From NCBI GenBank assembly GCA_947630175.1, contig CANRGJ010000002.1, positions 124,001 through 188,000 on the forward strand: a stretch of DNA of 64,000 nt, given 5' to 3'. Below the pieces are notes generated by a model. The model worked only from the letters and a program-made list of their open reading frames with translations, was not told the origin of the DNA and did no database searches. Each line of letters starts with the position of its first letter. The first letter of the stretch is position 1. This document shows, one piece after another, positions 16,332-25,444 of this stretch. This DNA comes from an uncultured Ruminiclostridium sp. (GTDB lineage Bacteria > Bacillota > Clostridia > Oscillospirales > Ruminococcaceae). A program made the translations under genes and the position numbers.

Positions 16332-17369
16332 ATGGCTGTTAAAGTTGCAATCAACGGTTTCGGTCGTATCGGCAGACTTGCGTTCCGTCAGATGTTCGGC
16401 GCAGAAGGCTACGAGATAGTTGCTATCAACGACCTGACCAAGCCCTCTATGCTGGCTCACCTGCTCAAGTACGATACTGCTCAGGGCGGTTACTGCGGAA
16501 GGATCGGCGACAATCTTCACACTGTTGCCGCTGACGATGAGGCAGGCACTATCACCGTAGACGGCAAGACCCTCAAGATCTATGCTGAGAAGGACGCTAA
16601 GGACCTTCCCTGGGGCGACCTGGGCGTAGATGTTGTTCTGGAATGCACAGGCTTCTACTGCTCCAAGGACAAGAGCATGGCTCACATCAACGCAGGCGCT
16701 AAGAAAGTCGTTATCTCAGCTCCCGCAGGCAACGACCTGAAGACTATCGTTTACAGCGTAAACGAGAACACTCTTACCAAGGACGACCAGATCATTTCTG
16801 CCGCTTCCTGCACCACAAACTGCCTTGCTCCTATGGCTAAGGCTCTTAACGATTACGCTCCTATCCAGAGTGGTATCATGTCCACCATTCACGCTTACAC
16901 AGGCGACCAGATGATCCTCGACGGTCCTCACAGAAAGGGCGACCTGAGAAGAGCAAGAGCTGGCGCTGCCAACATCGTTCCTAACAGCACCGGCGCTGCT
17001 AAGGCTATCGGTCTTGTTATCCCCGAACTGAACGGCAAGCTCATCGGTTCTGCTCAGCGTGTTCCTGTTCCCACAGGCTCCACCACTATCCTGACCGCTG
17101 TTGTCAAGAAGGCTGACGTTACCAAGGAAGCTATCAACGCCGCTATGAAGGCTGCCGCTTCCGCTTCCTACGGCTACAACGAGGATCCTATCGTTTCCTC
17201 CGACGTAATCGGTATGACCTACGGCTCTCTGTTTGACGCTACTCAGACTATGGTTTCCCATATCGCTGACGACCTTTATGAGGTTCAGGTAGTTTCCTGG
17301 TACGACAACGAGAACTCCTACACTTCCCAGATGGTAAGGACCATCAAGTATTTTGCTGAACTCGACTGA
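16332..17369 (+). CDS. gap: Glyceraldehyde-3-phosphate dehydrogenase, type I
   Basis: The 345-residue protein carries the NAD-binding [14 protein letters not shown] start, the catalytic [12 protein letters not shown] (nucleophile Cys160), and [14 protein letters not shown], the conserved phosphate-binding region. It performs the central glycolytic oxidation of glyceraldehyde 3-phosphate to 1,3-bisphosphoglycerate. Codons are strongly restricted (mostly C-ending) compared with neighbours, as expected for a highly expressed gene. It has its own promoter and a strong terminator. Confidence 0.97.
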   Translation: MAVKVAINGFGRIGRLAFRQMFGAEGYEIVAINDLTKPSMLAHLLKYDTAQGGYCGRIGDNLHTVAADDEAGTITVDGKTLKIYAEKDAKDLPWGDLGVDVVLECTGFYCSKDKSMAHINAGAKKVVISAPAGNDLKTIVYSVNENTLTKDDQIISAASCTTNCLAPMAKALNDYAPIQSGIMSTIHAYTGDQMILDGPHRKGDLRRARAGAANIVPNSTGAAKAIGLVIPELNGKLIGSAQRVPVPTGSTTILTAVVKKADVTKEAINAAMKAAASASYGYNEDPIVSSDVIGMTYGSLFDATQTMVSHIADDLYEVQVVSWYDNENSYTSQMVRTIKYFAELD

Positions 17370-17394
17370 TAAACGGTTGATTAGGTAATAAAAG

Positions 17395-17427
17395 ATCCCC
17401 GCTTTTATACAAAGCGGGGATTTTTGT
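17395..17427 (+). terminator. Intrinsic terminator of gap
   Basis: ATCCCCGCTT and AAGCGGGGAT form the stem, followed by TTTTTGTTTG. Confidence 0.92.
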
Positions 17428-17492
17428 TTGTTAAATTACAGCATAAAATTCTAAAGCGTCGGAAAGCGGCGCTTTAGCTTCTTATACAAATA

Positions 17493-17939
17493 TTACTTGC
17501 GTTTCAGGGCTATCCTTGCCTTTTTGATGTCGGCGGCGTCCTTGGTGAGCAGCTCCTCAACACGGGTGAGCATAGAATCCACGTACTCGTTGGTGGTGTT
17601 GCAAAGCTCGGTGTATTTGGTCTGTGCGTTGGTCATTATCTGATTTGCCTTTTCATTCGCCTGACGGGTTATCTCCTGCTGAGATACCAGCTTGGCGGCT
17701 CTGTCCTCCGCCTTGCGGATTATGCGGTCAGCCTCCTGCTTGGCGTCGCTGATTATAACCTTGCGGTCGTTTACAAGATTTCTCGCCTGAGTTATCTCAT
17801 TGGGCAGGTTGAATCTTATGTCGTCGATAAGCTCACGCAAAGCCTCCACGTCCACCAATCCCTTCTTGTTGGATAAAGGGACCTGAATGGCTTTGTCCAA
17901 TATTTCGTCCATTGATTCCAGTGCGTCTTCGATGTTCAT
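17493..17939 (-). CDS. Coiled-coil protein next to coaD
   Basis: The start is MNIEDALESMDEILDKA, preceded by AAAGGAAAA; the longer frame upstream has no ribosome site. The 148-residue protein is almost wholly helical, with long Ala/Lys/Glu-rich heptad stretches (about 45-140: ARNLVNDRKVIISDAKQEAD, IIRKAEDRAAKLVSQQE). This resembles DivIVA/GpsB-like or ATP-synthase b-like stalks. Similar proteins commonly follow coaD in Clostridia and are often labelled ATPase without evidence. It is the last gene of the uvrC-rsmD-coaD operon. Confidence 0.7.
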   Translation of the reverse strand: MNIEDALESMDEILDKAIQVPLSNKKGLVDVEALRELIDDIRFNLPNEITQARNLVNDRKVIISDAKQEADRIIRKAEDRAAKLVSQQEITRQANEKANQIMTNAQTKYTELCNTTNEYVDSMLTRVEELLTKDAADIKKARIALKRK

Positions 17940-17955
17940 TGTTTTATTTTCCTTT

Positions 17956-18468
17956 CTATAAAATTTCCTTTTTGTTTTTATCCGATGCGATGCGCTGTAC
18001 GCCACGCTTTATATCCTCTTCTATCTCAGTGGGGACGTAAGAGCTGATGTCGCCGTTGAAAAGGGCTATCTGCTTTACCATACTGGACGACAGGAAGGTG
18101 CCCGCAAGGTCGGAGGGTAGGAATACCGTTTCCGCATTGCAGCAAAGGTCCTTGTTCACAAGGGACATCTGAAACTCGTACTCAAAGTCGGACATCGCCC
18201 GCAGTCCTTTTACTATTACGTTTGCGCCGCTTTTTTTGAAATAGTCGGTGAGCAGTCCGTCAAAGCTGTCCACCTGTATGTTTGTCAGGTGCGTGGTGAC
18301 ACGTCTGATAAACTCTATTCTCTCCTCGCGGGTGAAGCAGGTCTGTTTCAGCGGATTGACGGATACCAGCACTATAAGCTTGTCAAACAGCTTTGACGCT
18401 CTCTCGATTATATCAAGATGCCCGCAGGTAACAGGGTCAAAGCTGCCGGGGTAAATTGCAGTTCTCAT
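17956..18468 (-). CDS. coaD: Phosphopantetheine adenylyltransferase
   Basis: The 170-residue protein opens with [18 protein letters not shown], the nucleotidyltransferase T/H-x-G-H signature. It contains [16 protein letters not shown] and the [12 protein letters not shown] motif corresponding to the S-S-S/T loop. It catalyses transfer of AMP from ATP to 4'-phosphopantetheine, the penultimate step of coenzyme A synthesis. Its ATG overlaps the rsmD stop by four bases, the arrangement common in Firmicutes. Confidence 0.97.
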   Translation of the reverse strand: MRTAIYPGSFDPVTCGHLDIIERASKLFDKLIVLVSVNPLKQTCFTREERIEFIRRVTTHLTNIQVDSFDGLLTDYFKKSGANVIVKGLRAMSDFEYEFQMSLVNKDLCCNAETVFLPSDLAGTFLSSSMVKQIALFNGDISSYVPTEIEEDIKRGVQRIASDKNKKEIL

Positions 18469-19019
18469 TCCTCTTCTGTGTCATTTTCCTTTCTGTATAC
18501 TGTCAAAGTCACCTTGCCGTGACGGTGTATCTTGCTTACCTTGAAATCCCCGAAGCTGTCGGGAAGCACCGTTTCACGCTCATGCTCGCAAAGGATTATC
18601 CCGTGCTCCGACATTTTTTCCGCCAGCTTGGGCATAGTCTTGTGTATCAGCTTGTGACCGTAGGGCGGGTCGAGGATAGCTATATCAAAGGTTTCACGGG
18701 TGCTGTTCAAAAAGACGTTGTTGGGCATATTCACCACTTCCGCCTTATCGGCAAGCCTTGTATGCTCAAGATTTTCCCTGATTATCCGAATGGATTCCTT
18801 GGAGTTGTCAACAAAAACCGCTTTTTTTGCGCCTCTGCTCAATGCTTCTATCCCAAGCTGTCCAGAGCCTGCAAAAAGGTCAAGGACTACTGCTCCCTCT
18901 ATGTCAAACTGAACTATGCTGAATATCGCCTCTTTTACTCTTTCAACGGTGGGACGGACGTCGTTCCCAGGCAGGGTGACAAGCCGCATTCCCTTTGCCG
19001 TTCCTGTTATAACTCTCAT
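18465..19019 (-). CDS. rsmD: 16S rRNA (guanine-966 N2)-methyltransferase
   Basis: The 184-residue protein has the RsmD start [13 protein letters not shown], the SAM loop [20 protein letters not shown] and the catalytic N6/N2-type DPPY motif ([12 protein letters not shown]). It modifies helix 31 of 16S rRNA during 30S assembly. It overlaps uvrC upstream and coaD downstream by four bases each, implying a translationally coupled operon. Confidence 0.96.
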   Translation of the reverse strand: MRVITGTAKGMRLVTLPGNDVRPTVERVKEAIFSIVQFDIEGAVVLDLFAGSGQLGIEALSRGAKKAVFVDNSKESIRIIRENLEHTRLADKAEVVNMPNNVFLNSTRETFDIAILDPPYGHKLIHKTMPKLAEKMSEHGIILCEHERETVLPDSFGDFKVSKIHRHGKVTLTVYRKENDTEEE

Positions 19020-20839
19020 AATATCTCCTGTATAAACAAATATAATTCCTTTGCCGTTTCTTCATTTACTCCCGCAGTTTTTGCAAGCTGCTCCTGCGTT
19101 GCCGCTTTAAGGGCTTTTTTCGTTTTATACTCTTTGAGCAGCTTTATAGCTTTCGCTTCGCCTATGCCCTTTACACGGGTCAGCTCTAAGGTCTGCTGCT
19201 TTTTGCCGTGGCTCTGCCGCTGGAAATTTATGGAAAAGCGGTGGACCTCGTCCTGTATCTGTGTTATCAGGGAAAAGACCTTTTTGTTGCCGTTCACCTG
19301 TATTTCCCCGCCCTCGGTGGCTATGGCGCGGGTGCGGTGCTTGTCGTCCTTTACAAGTCCGAAAAGGCTCACTTCTATACCCATTCGGTCAAGGACTTCC
19401 TTTGCTGCGGAAACGTGGCCTTTGCCGCCGTCAAGAAGTATCAGGTCGGGGAGGGGAGAAAAGCTCTCGTCCCCGTCAAGATAATGCTGAAAGCGGCGCT
19501 CTATCACTTCCTGCATACAGGCGTAGTCGTCTATTCCCTCAACGTATTTGATGTTGAATTTTTTATAGCCCTGCTTGTAAGGTCTGCCGTTGCGGTAGAC
19601 TATCATTCCCGCAACACGGGTGGTCTCGCCCATATTTGAGATATCGTAGCTTTCGATAATGCTTGGGGTCCTGGGAAGTCCCAGAATGTTTTTCAGATCC
19701 TCTAAAGCCGCTATCTCCTTTGCTGTTCTTCCCACACGAAGGGCGAGATATTCGCTGGCGTTTCCCGCCGCAAGGGTGACCTGAGTCAGCCCCTCGCCCC
19801 GCTTGGGATAAACTATCGTGACCCTGTGCTTGAAACGGTCGGTGAAGTAGCTTTCAAGAAGCTCTTTCCCCTCTATCTCACCTGCAAGGTACAGTTCTTT
19901 GGGCATTTCCGTCTTTTCGGAATAGTATTCCACCAGAAAATCCTCAACTGCCTGCTCCTTGTCGAGAGTTTCGCCGATGAAGATGTTTTCCTTGTCCACC
20001 AGCCTGCCGCCACGGTATTTCACCACGGCGACGCTGAGCAGCTCCCCGTTCAAGGCGGAGGCGATAACGTCGTAATCCGTCTTTTTGGAGGAATAGATGT
20101 GCTGCGACAGCTCCGCTTTCTGAATGGCGGCTATCCTGTCACGCACCTCAGCCGCTTTCTCAAATTCCAGCTTTTCGGCGTATTCCTCCATCTCGGAGGT
20201 AAGGCGCTCTATGCTTTGCTTGCTGCCGTGCTTAATATAGTTTATTGCTTCGTCAATGTGTTTACGGTATTCGTCGGGGGTCAGCTTTCCCATACAAACG
20301 CCCATACAGCGCCCGATGTGATAGTTCAGGCAGGGGCGTTCCTTCCCGAAATCACGGGGGAATTTCCTGTTGCAGGTGGGGAGCTTGAACAGCTTGTTCG
20401 CTTCCTCAACAGCCTGTTTCACCGTGTAGCCGCCAGTGTAGGGACCGATGTATTCGGCGGACTTGTCGTCGGTTTGCAGGGCGTAGGTTATGCGGGGATA
20501 ATCGCCGCCGCTTATCTTGATATAGTTGTAGCCCTTGTCGTCCTTTAAAAGAATGTTGTATTTGGGGCTGTGGAGCTTTATCAGGCTCGCCTCCAGCACA
20601 AGAGCGTCAAGCTCGGTGGCGGTGACGATAAAGTCGAAGTCGTTGATGTTCTGCACAAGGCGGTAGGTTTTGGCGTTGTGGCTCTCGATAGCTCTGAAAT
20701 AGCTTGAAACACGGTTTTTCAGAGCTTTTGCCTTGCCGATATATATTATTTTCCCGCCGCTGTCCTTCATCTGATACACGCCTGGGGACAGGGGGAGCTT
20801 GTTGGCTTTTTCACGAAGATACGGTATTCTCTCGTTCAT
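19016..20839 (-). CDS. uvrC: Excinuclease ABC subunit C
   Basis: The 607-residue protein has all UvrC modules. They are the N-terminal GIY-YIG nuclease (PGVYQMKDSGGKIIYIGKAK, about 19-38), a zinc/iron-type cysteine cluster (Cys174-NYHIGRCMGVC), the UvrB-binding helices (about 205-240), the RNase-H-like second nuclease (IESYDISNMGETTRVAGMIV) and C-terminal helix-hairpin-helix motifs (about 555-605). It makes both incisions in nucleotide excision repair. It leads the uvrC-rsmD-coaD-coiled-coil operon. Confidence 0.98.
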   Translation of the reverse strand: MNERIPYLREKANKLPLSPGVYQMKDSGGKIIYIGKAKALKNRVSSYFRAIESHNAKTYRLVQNINDFDFIVTATELDALVLEASLIKLHSPKYNILLKDDKGYNYIKISGGDYPRITYALQTDDKSAEYIGPYTGGYTVKQAVEEANKLFKLPTCNRKFPRDFGKERPCLNYHIGRCMGVCMGKLTPDEYRKHIDEAINYIKHGSKQSIERLTSEMEEYAEKLEFEKAAEVRDRIAAIQKAELSQHIYSSKKTDYDVIASALNGELLSVAVVKYRGGRLVDKENIFIGETLDKEQAVEDFLVEYYSEKTEMPKELYLAGEIEGKELLESYFTDRFKHRVTIVYPKRGEGLTQVTLAAGNASEYLALRVGRTAKEIAALEDLKNILGLPRTPSIIESYDISNMGETTRVAGMIVYRNGRPYKQGYKKFNIKYVEGIDDYACMQEVIERRFQHYLDGDESFSPLPDLILLDGGKGHVSAAKEVLDRMGIEVSLFGLVKDDKHRTRAIATEGGEIQVNGNKKVFSLITQIQDEVHRFSINFQRQSHGKKQQTLELTRVKGIGEAKAIKLLKEYKTKKALKAATQEQLAKTAGVNEETAKELYLFIQEIL

Positions 20840-20895
20840 ATTTTTTCTTTCAGAAACAGGTCTTTATATTTACACTTCATATTTATACATTTTAT

Positions 20896-20924
20896 ATTAT
20901 AACACATCAATATACAAAAAGCAA
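20896..20924 (-). promoter_or_regulatory. Promoter of the uvrC operon
   Basis: Minus-strand TTGCTT, 17-bp spacer, TATAAT. Confidence 0.65.
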
Positions 20925-20992
20925 CCGCAAAAATCGCTTTTTAAGCTGATATTTATGTGAATATTTTCGGTTAGTATTAACTTATTTTATTA

Positions 20993-21021
20993 TTGACAAA
21001 CGTTTATTACAGTGATATAAT
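20993..21021 (+). promoter_or_regulatory. Consensus promoter of the HMA protein gene
   Basis: TTGACA, 17-bp spacer (with TGA just before the -10), TATAAT. It lies inside the longer open frame starting at 20993, which rules out that start. Confidence 0.85.
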
Positions 21022-21073
21022 TTCCTATATAAATAAATTAGCGCTGTGCAACTTAATAAAAGGAGAGAATAAA

Positions 21074-21331
21074 ATGGAGAAAATAACCGTTGAAGTCAGG
21101 GGTATGATGTGCGGAATGTGCGAGGCGCACATAAACGACGAGGTGAGGAACGCTTTTAAGGTGAAAAAGGTAACTTCCTCAAGGAGCAAGAACCAGACGG
21201 TCATTCTCACCGAGGAGGATATTCCCGACGAAAAGATCAGGGAGGTCATTTCAAAAACAGGGTACGAGGTGGGGGAAATAAGCCGTGAAAGCGGCGAAAA
21301 GAAAGGTTTTTTCTCTTCGCTGAAAAAATAG
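21074..21331 (+). CDS. HMA-domain protein with extended CxxC motif
   Basis: The 85-residue protein has one HMA ferredoxin-like domain with GMMCGMCEAHI (CxxC at 14 and 17), then a short basic C-terminal tail (KKGFFSSLKK). The Met-rich flank MMCGMC resembles copper-type HMA sites more than the zinc-type domain at 3816-4031. It may be a copper chaperone, though no copper ATPase is nearby, so the partner is unknown. The start is fixed by AAAGGAGAG and by the promoter position. Confidence 0.82.
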   Translation: MEKITVEVRGMMCGMCEAHINDEVRNAFKVKKVTSSRSKNQTVILTEEDIPDEKIREVISKTGYEVGEISRESGEKKGFFSSLKK

Positions 21332-21341
21332 CTCGCCGCAC

Positions 21342-21370
21342 TTGAAAAATTCCCAAAAATGTGGTATTAT
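21342..21370 (+). promoter_or_regulatory. Promoter of the Rrf2 regulator
   Basis: TTGAAA, 17-bp spacer, TATTAT. Confidence 0.65.
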
Positions 21371-21394
21371 ATATAATTAAAAGAGGTGAGCTCA

Positions 21395-21829
21395 TTGAAG
21401 ATTTCAACAAAGGGACGGTACGCTCTGCGTATGCTCCTGGATCTTGCGGAGCATCGGAACAGCGGCTTTATCGCACTTAAGGACATCGCCGAGCGCCAGC
21501 ACATCTCAAAAAAATATCTGGAACAGATAATACCTTTGTTCAACAAAAGCGGAATACTCAAGACGAACCGTGGCTTTCAAGGCGGTTATCAGCTTGCCGG
21601 AACCCCTGATAAATACACCGTGGGGCAGATACTGAGGCTGACCGAGGGAAGTCTTGCGCCTGTGAGCTGTCTTGACCACGAGCCAAATGAATGTGAGCGA
21701 CAATACGATTGCCTGACCCTGCCTGTGTGGGAGGGGCTGTACAAGGTGATAACGGAGTATCTTGACAGCGTGACGCTTCAAGACATTCTTGATGCACATT
21801 CCGCAAAAGCAGACGATTACGTCATCTGA
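21395..21829 (+). CDS. Rrf2-family transcriptional regulator (IscR/CymR type)
   Basis: The TTG at 21395 gives the family-typical start KISTKGRYALRMLLDLAEH and has GAGGTGAG at proper spacing; an upstream GTG lacks one. The winged helix includes ISKKYLEQIIPLFNKSGILKTNRGFQGGYQLA. Three cysteines in SCLDHEPNECERQYDC (C-x7-C-x5-C) occupy the region where IscR-type members bind an Fe-S cluster, so it may sense iron-sulfur status or thiols. The convergent neighbour is cysK, whose promoter carries a palindrome, so CymR-like control of cysteine synthesis is a reasonable inference. Confidence 0.88.
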   Translation: MKISTKGRYALRMLLDLAEHRNSGFIALKDIAERQHISKKYLEQIIPLFNKSGILKTNRGFQGGYQLAGTPDKYTVGQILRLTEGSLAPVSCLDHEPNECERQYDCLTLPVWEGLYKVITEYLDSVTLQDILDAHSAKADDYVI

Positions 21830-21841
21830 AAAAAGAAAAAA

Positions 21842-21896
21842 CAAAGTCCTGTAAAGCGTGGCAAGGTTTTTTCCTGCCGCTTTTTACAGGGCTTTG
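21842..21896. terminator. Shared terminator between Rrf2 gene and cysK
   Basis: CAAAGTCCTGTAAA and TTTACAGGGCTTTG form the arms of a long hairpin, with A and T runs on both sides. Confidence 0.8.
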
Positions 21897-21913
21897 CTTT
21901 TTTATTTGTTATC

Positions 21914-22843
21914 TCAGTCGGAGAACATGGGTGTCGAGAGATAGCGCTCGCCTGTGTCGGGGAGCAGGGCGACTATGTTCTTGCCCTGATTTTCGGGACG
22001 GAGGGCAAGCTGAGTTGCCGCCCATACAGCCGCGCCTGAGGAAATTCCCACAAGCACGCCTTCAGTTCTTGCGATAAGCTTTCCTGTGGCAAAGGCGTCG
22101 TCGTTTTCAACAGGGATTATCTCGTCATACACGGAGGTGTCCAGAGTGTCGGGGACAAAGCCTGCGCCTATGCCTTGGATTTTATGTGGTCCTGACGTTC
22201 CCTTTGAAAGTACGGGGGAGCTTGCAGGCTCTACCGCAACAACTTTCACATCGGGATTTTTGCTTTTCAGGAAATTGCCCACGCCTGACAAGGTGCCGCC
22301 TGTTCCTACGCCTGCAACGAAAAAGTCCACCTTGCCGTCGGTGTCAGCCCAGATCTCAGGGCCTGTGGTCTTGAAATGAATTGCGGGGTTGGCGGGATTT
22401 ACGAACTGCCCCGGAATAAAGCTGCCCGGCGTTTCGGCGGCAAGCTCGTTTGCCTTGGCTATTGCGCCACTCATTCCCTTTGCGCCCTCGGTAAGTACAA
22501 GCTGCGCGCCGTATGCTTTAAGCAGGTTCCTGCGCTCAACGCTCATAGTTTCGGGCATGGTAAGTATTATTTTGTACCCTCTTGCCGCAGCCACCGCCGC
22601 AAGTCCTATGCCTGTGTTTCCGCTGGTGGGCTCGATTATAACGGCGCCCGGCTTTAGCAGTCCCTTTTCCTCGGCGTCGTCTATCATAGCTTTGGCTATC
22701 CTGTCCTTTACGCTTCCCGCGGGATTAAAATACTCCAGCTTGGCTATAATAGGAGCGCTCAGTTCCTTTTCAGCGGAATAGTTGTTCAGCTTGAGAAGCG
22801 GTGTTTTTCCGATAAGGTCTGTGATTTTTTCTGCAATAGGCAT
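21914..22843 (-). CDS. cysK: Cysteine synthase A (O-acetylserine sulfhydrylase)
   Basis: The 309-residue PLP enzyme shows [16 protein letters not shown] (Schiff-base Lys in SVKDR), the substrate loop [12 protein letters not shown], and the phosphate-binding [10 protein letters not shown]. It condenses O-acetylserine with sulfide to give cysteine. AAAGGAG precedes the ATG. Its promoter is a perfect consensus with a 7-bp inverted repeat over the start site, so it is probably repressed when cysteine or sulfide is plentiful. No cysE lies next to it. Confidence 0.97.
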   Translation of the reverse strand: MPIAEKITDLIGKTPLLKLNNYSAEKELSAPIIAKLEYFNPAGSVKDRIAKAMIDDAEEKGLLKPGAVIIEPTSGNTGIGLAAVAAARGYKIILTMPETMSVERRNLLKAYGAQLVLTEGAKGMSGAIAKANELAAETPGSFIPGQFVNPANPAIHFKTTGPEIWADTDGKVDFFVAGVGTGGTLSGVGNFLKSKNPDVKVVAVEPASSPVLSKGTSGPHKIQGIGAGFVPDTLDTSVYDEIIPVENDDAFATGKLIARTEGVLVGISSGAAVWAATQLALRPENQGKNIVALLPDTGERYLSTPMFSD

Positions 22844-22867
22844 TGTTGTTCTCCTTTCAGGTCAAAA

Positions 22868-22926
22868 CCTATAAAACCTACGTTTATTATAGGCATTATT
22901 ATATCACTTTATCTGCCATTTGTCAA
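22868..22926 (-). promoter_or_regulatory. cysK promoter and palindromic operator
   Basis: Minus-strand TTGACA (22921-22926) and TATAAT (22898-22903) are 17 bp apart. CCTATAA (22868-22874) and TTATAGG (22887-22893) form an inverted repeat with a 12-bp centre directly after the -10, an ideal repressor position. The Rrf2 regulator next door is the first candidate. Confidence 0.72.
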
Positions 22927-22988
22927 CAGCTTTTTTAAAATTTATTCAAAAAATTTTCCTTCATATGGGGCAAGTCCCGATATTTTAT

Positions 22989-23017
22989 TTGACAATGGGA
23001 AATTTTGGTGTTATAAT
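22989..23017 (+). promoter_or_regulatory. Consensus promoter of the VWA protein gene
   Basis: TTGACA, 17-bp spacer, TATAAT. The start codon is 143 bases downstream, giving a long leader in which I see no clear hairpin pair. Confidence 0.85.
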
Positions 23018-23159
23018 GTATTTAAGATATGCAAGCATAAATCCAAATTATTGCAAAAAATAAAGACAAAATCACGCCTGTGTTTGCCCGCACCGTTTTC
23101 TTTTCTTCACTCTTTTCGCAGTAAAGCAGGCACTATCACGTTTTTTCGGAGGAAGGAAT

Positions 23160-23738
23160 ATGAAAGACAACCTGCACGAACTGATTTTTGTTCTTGACCA
23201 GAGCGCGTCCATAAAGGAACATTACGACAGCGCAGTTGAAAATCTCAGAAAGCTGATAACCTCACAGAAAAAGCTGTCAGAGTCGGCGAACGTTACCATA
23301 ACCGCTTTCGGCAACGATTATATCCCTGTTTTTGACGGAAAGCCTATCAGCAAGGTCAAATTTGTGAAAAAGCTGTTCCCCGACAGCGGCGTTTGCCCGA
23401 TGATAGATTCCGTTATGAGGACTATCGACAGCGTTGGAGAAAGGCTGAGTCAAACTCCAGAGGAGGAGCGCCCCTCAAAGGTTATAGTCACAATAGTTAC
23501 CTTTGGCCGTGACAACGCAAGCAAAAAGCACACCTACGACGAGCTTGCAAAGAAGATACAGGAGCAAAGCGGCATTTATAAATGGAGCTTTTTCCTTGTC
23601 ACCGACTTTTCAATAAATATGGAAAAGCTGGGGATAAAGGAGGACAATACCATAATCATACACAGGGACGACGCTGATACCTTTAAGACCGCTTATGCGG
23701 AGCTGGACAAAAAGATAGCACAGATAAGAAATTCGTAA
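23160..23738 (+). CDS. Von Willebrand factor A (VWA) domain protein
   Basis: The 192-residue protein is essentially one VWA domain with a MIDAS metal site. The D-x-S-x-S motif is FVLDQSASIKEHY (residues 13-17), a Thr sits in TITAFGNDY, and the third MIDAS strand is about IVTIVTFGRDNASK. It resembles TerY-like cytosolic VWA proteins, which scaffold other factors. No signal peptide or membrane helix is present. It is alone on its transcript, so no partner can be named. Start set by GGAGGAAG. Confidence 0.83.
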   Translation: MKDNLHELIFVLDQSASIKEHYDSAVENLRKLITSQKKLSESANVTITAFGNDYIPVFDGKPISKVKFVKKLFPDSGVCPMIDSVMRTIDSVGERLSQTPEEERPSKVIVTIVTFGRDNASKKHTYDELAKKIQEQSGIYKWSFFLVTDFSINMEKLGIKEDNTIIIHRDDADTFKTAYAELDKKIAQIRNS

Positions 23739-23750
23739 AAGCAAAAATAA

Positions 23751-23772
23751 AGAGCAGCTTTAAGCTGCTCTT
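23751..23772 (+). terminator. Intrinsic terminator of the VWA gene
   Basis: AGAGCAGCTT and AAGCTGCTCT form the stem, followed by a T run. Confidence 0.9.
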
Positions 23773-23825
23773 TTTGTTTTTTAGGATTTTTTGTTTTTAC
23801 AAACAATATTAAAACGTCAAGCGAC

Positions 23826-24005
23826 TTAGCAGCAGCCCTGCTTGGGAGCGAAGGACTGGCAGTCAGTGCAGTGGAGCTTGGTTGTGTCGTTGTCACGAGC
23901 GCCTACCTTGATCTTTTCAAGGCTGCAGTAATCGGCGCAGCAGCAGTGGTGCTTGCAGTTTTCTATTGAACATTCTATGGCTTTGTTGGCAAATTCGGTT
24001 CCCAT
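23826..24005 (-). CDS. Small cysteine-rich DUF1540 protein
   Basis: A 59-residue frame reads MGTEFANKAIECSIENC and ends FAPKQGCC. Ten of its 59 residues are Cys (12, 17, 21-23, 27, 46, 49, 58, 59). The C-x4-C then CSLEKIKVG then C-x2-C-QSF pattern is that of DUF1540, short metal-binding-like proteins common in Clostridia with no known function. GGAGGAAAG stands a few bases before the ATG. It is separated by a terminator from the HAD gene upstream on the same strand and is convergent with the VWA gene. Confidence 0.85.
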   Translation of the reverse strand: MGTEFANKAIECSIENCKHHCCCADYCSLEKIKVGARDNDTTKLHCTDCQSFAPKQGCC

Positions 24006-24028
24006 AAGTCTTTCCTCCGTAAAAGAAA

Positions 24029-24083
24029 ATTAAGGCAACGCCCCGCAAAGAAATATGGTTTTTGCGAGGTACTGCCTTAATAT
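24029..24083 (-). terminator. Terminator of the HAD hydrolase gene
   Basis: ATTAAGGCA and TGCCTTAAT close a hairpin with an inner pair CCGCAAA/TTTGCG(A)G. A T-rich stretch follows on the minus strand. Confidence 0.65.
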
Positions 24084-24120
24084 TTTTTATTCAATTTTCT
24101 GTTTTATGCAATGAAAAAAC

Positions 24121-24768
24121 TTACAGGATAAAATCAGCGACACAGCACATATTTTCAGCTATGTATGACGCACCGTGGGAGGAAAGCTCCTCTTCACTGC
24201 CGTAGCCGCTGAGAACGCCAATGGAGGCTATGCCGTTCTCTTTTGCTCCGTCTATGTCGTGGAACCTGTCGCCCACCATAATGACGGAGCTTTTGTCGGT
24301 TATTTTCAGATTTTCAAGAACGTACTTTATAATTTCAGATTTGGAATTTCTGCCGTCGTGGTCAAGCTCGGCGCCGCCGATAAAGTCAAAATATTTCGCT
24401 ATGTCAAAATATTCCAGGATAGGAATAGCAAAACATTCGGGCTTGGAGGTGGCGAGAGCTATCGTTTTCCCCGCCGCTTTCAGCTTTTGGAGCAGCTCCC
24501 TTATGCCGTTTACCAGCGTACATTCCTTCCAGCCTGTTTTTGAGTAGCGTTCTCTATACTTTGCCACTGCTTTTTCCGCCTGAGCGTCGTCAAAGCCGCA
24601 GAACGCCTTGAACTGATCGAAAAGAGGAGGTCCGATAAAGTAAGAAAGACTGCTTTTGTCCTCCACGGTGATACCAAAGCTGTCAAGAGCGTATATGACG
24701 CAGTTGGAGATCCCCTCAAAGGGGTCGGTTATGGTTCCGTCAAGGTCAAAAAGTATGTATTTATACAT
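24121..24768 (-). CDS. HAD-superfamily phosphatase (phosphoglycolate-phosphatase-like)
   Basis: The 215-residue protein carries HAD motif I FDLDGTITD (nucleophile Asp9), an alpha-helical cap (about 15-85), motif II LATSK, the Lys-region KSEIIKYVL, and motif III/IV VMVGDRFHDIDGAKENG. The layout is that of Gph/PgmB/YjjG-type small phosphatases; the substrate is unknown. Its ATG overlaps the stop of the upstream membrane protein gene by one base, so the two are coupled. Confidence 0.88.
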   Translation of the reverse strand: MYKYILFDLDGTITDPFEGISNCVIYALDSFGITVEDKSSLSYFIGPPLFDQFKAFCGFDDAQAEKAVAKYRERYSKTGWKECTLVNGIRELLQKLKAAGKTIALATSKPECFAIPILEYFDIAKYFDFIGGAELDHDGRNSKSEIIKYVLENLKITDKSSVIMVGDRFHDIDGAKENGIASIGVLSGYGSEEELSSHGASYIAENMCCVADFIL

Positions 24769-25274
24769 TACTTTTTGCCCTTTCTTTTTTTCTTTTCGGG
24801 TATCTCCATGGAATATTCCCCGCCGAGAACGGAAGGAGCCGCCTCGTACTTCTTTTCCCTTGAGGAATTAAGGTGTTCCTTTATCTTATCGCGGTTGGCG
24901 ATAATGGCTATTGCCAGCGTTAAGAAAAAGACGAAAATTATGGGCATATAAAGCTGGGCGGGGCTTTGCTCTGCTATTCCCCTTTCGCTGTATATCCCTC
25001 TGAAAATTCCATAAATTACTATGGAAATTATCATTCCCACGGTGTGAAAGCAAAGGGCGATCTTGTAATGCTTCAGCATTACGATAACGGTGCCTGTGAT
25101 GTAAAAGACCACCGAATTTATCAGCCACAGCTTTAGCACAAAGTGGTTTGCTATCGTTTCGTCCACAAGTCCTCCGCCCATAAGGGCGATGGGAGTGAGT
25201 ATCCCGAAAATTATTCCCCAGATAGAGGTTATTATCAATTCAACTGCTTTTAATATATTTATTACGATTTTCAT
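24768..25274 (-). CDS. Hypothetical four-helix membrane protein
   Basis: MKIVINILKAVELI is the start, with CGGAGGAAAGG upstream; an earlier in-frame ATG has none. The 168-residue protein has four hydrophobic segments (about 5-28, 40-60, 68-92, 108-128) and a charged C-terminal tail ending in KKKRKGKK. I do not recognise the family. It is co-transcribed with the HAD phosphatase that follows. Confidence 0.65.
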   Translation of the reverse strand: MKIVINILKAVELIITSIWGIIFGILTPIALMGGGLVDETIANHFVLKLWLINSVVFYITGTVIVMLKHYKIALCFHTVGMIISIVIYGIFRGIYSERGIAEQSPAQLYMPIIFVFFLTLAIAIIANRDKIKEHLNSSREKKYEAAPSVLGGEYSMEIPEKKKRKGKK

Positions 25275-25444
25275 TTTTTTGCCTTTCCTCCGGCTTGCTG
25301 AAAATAATGATAGCATATTTTTTCAGAAAAGGCAATATAAAATTTAAAAAACTTCCTATCATAATGACTTTGCTTTTTGCAGATATTATCATTGCGGCGG
25401 GATTTTGGGATACCGCCGCAATACGTGAAAAAGGGAATTTTACA

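Noticed and set aside
20993-21073. Upstream start for the HMA protein
   Set aside because: The -35 and -10 elements lie inside this segment, so it is not transcribed as part of the message.
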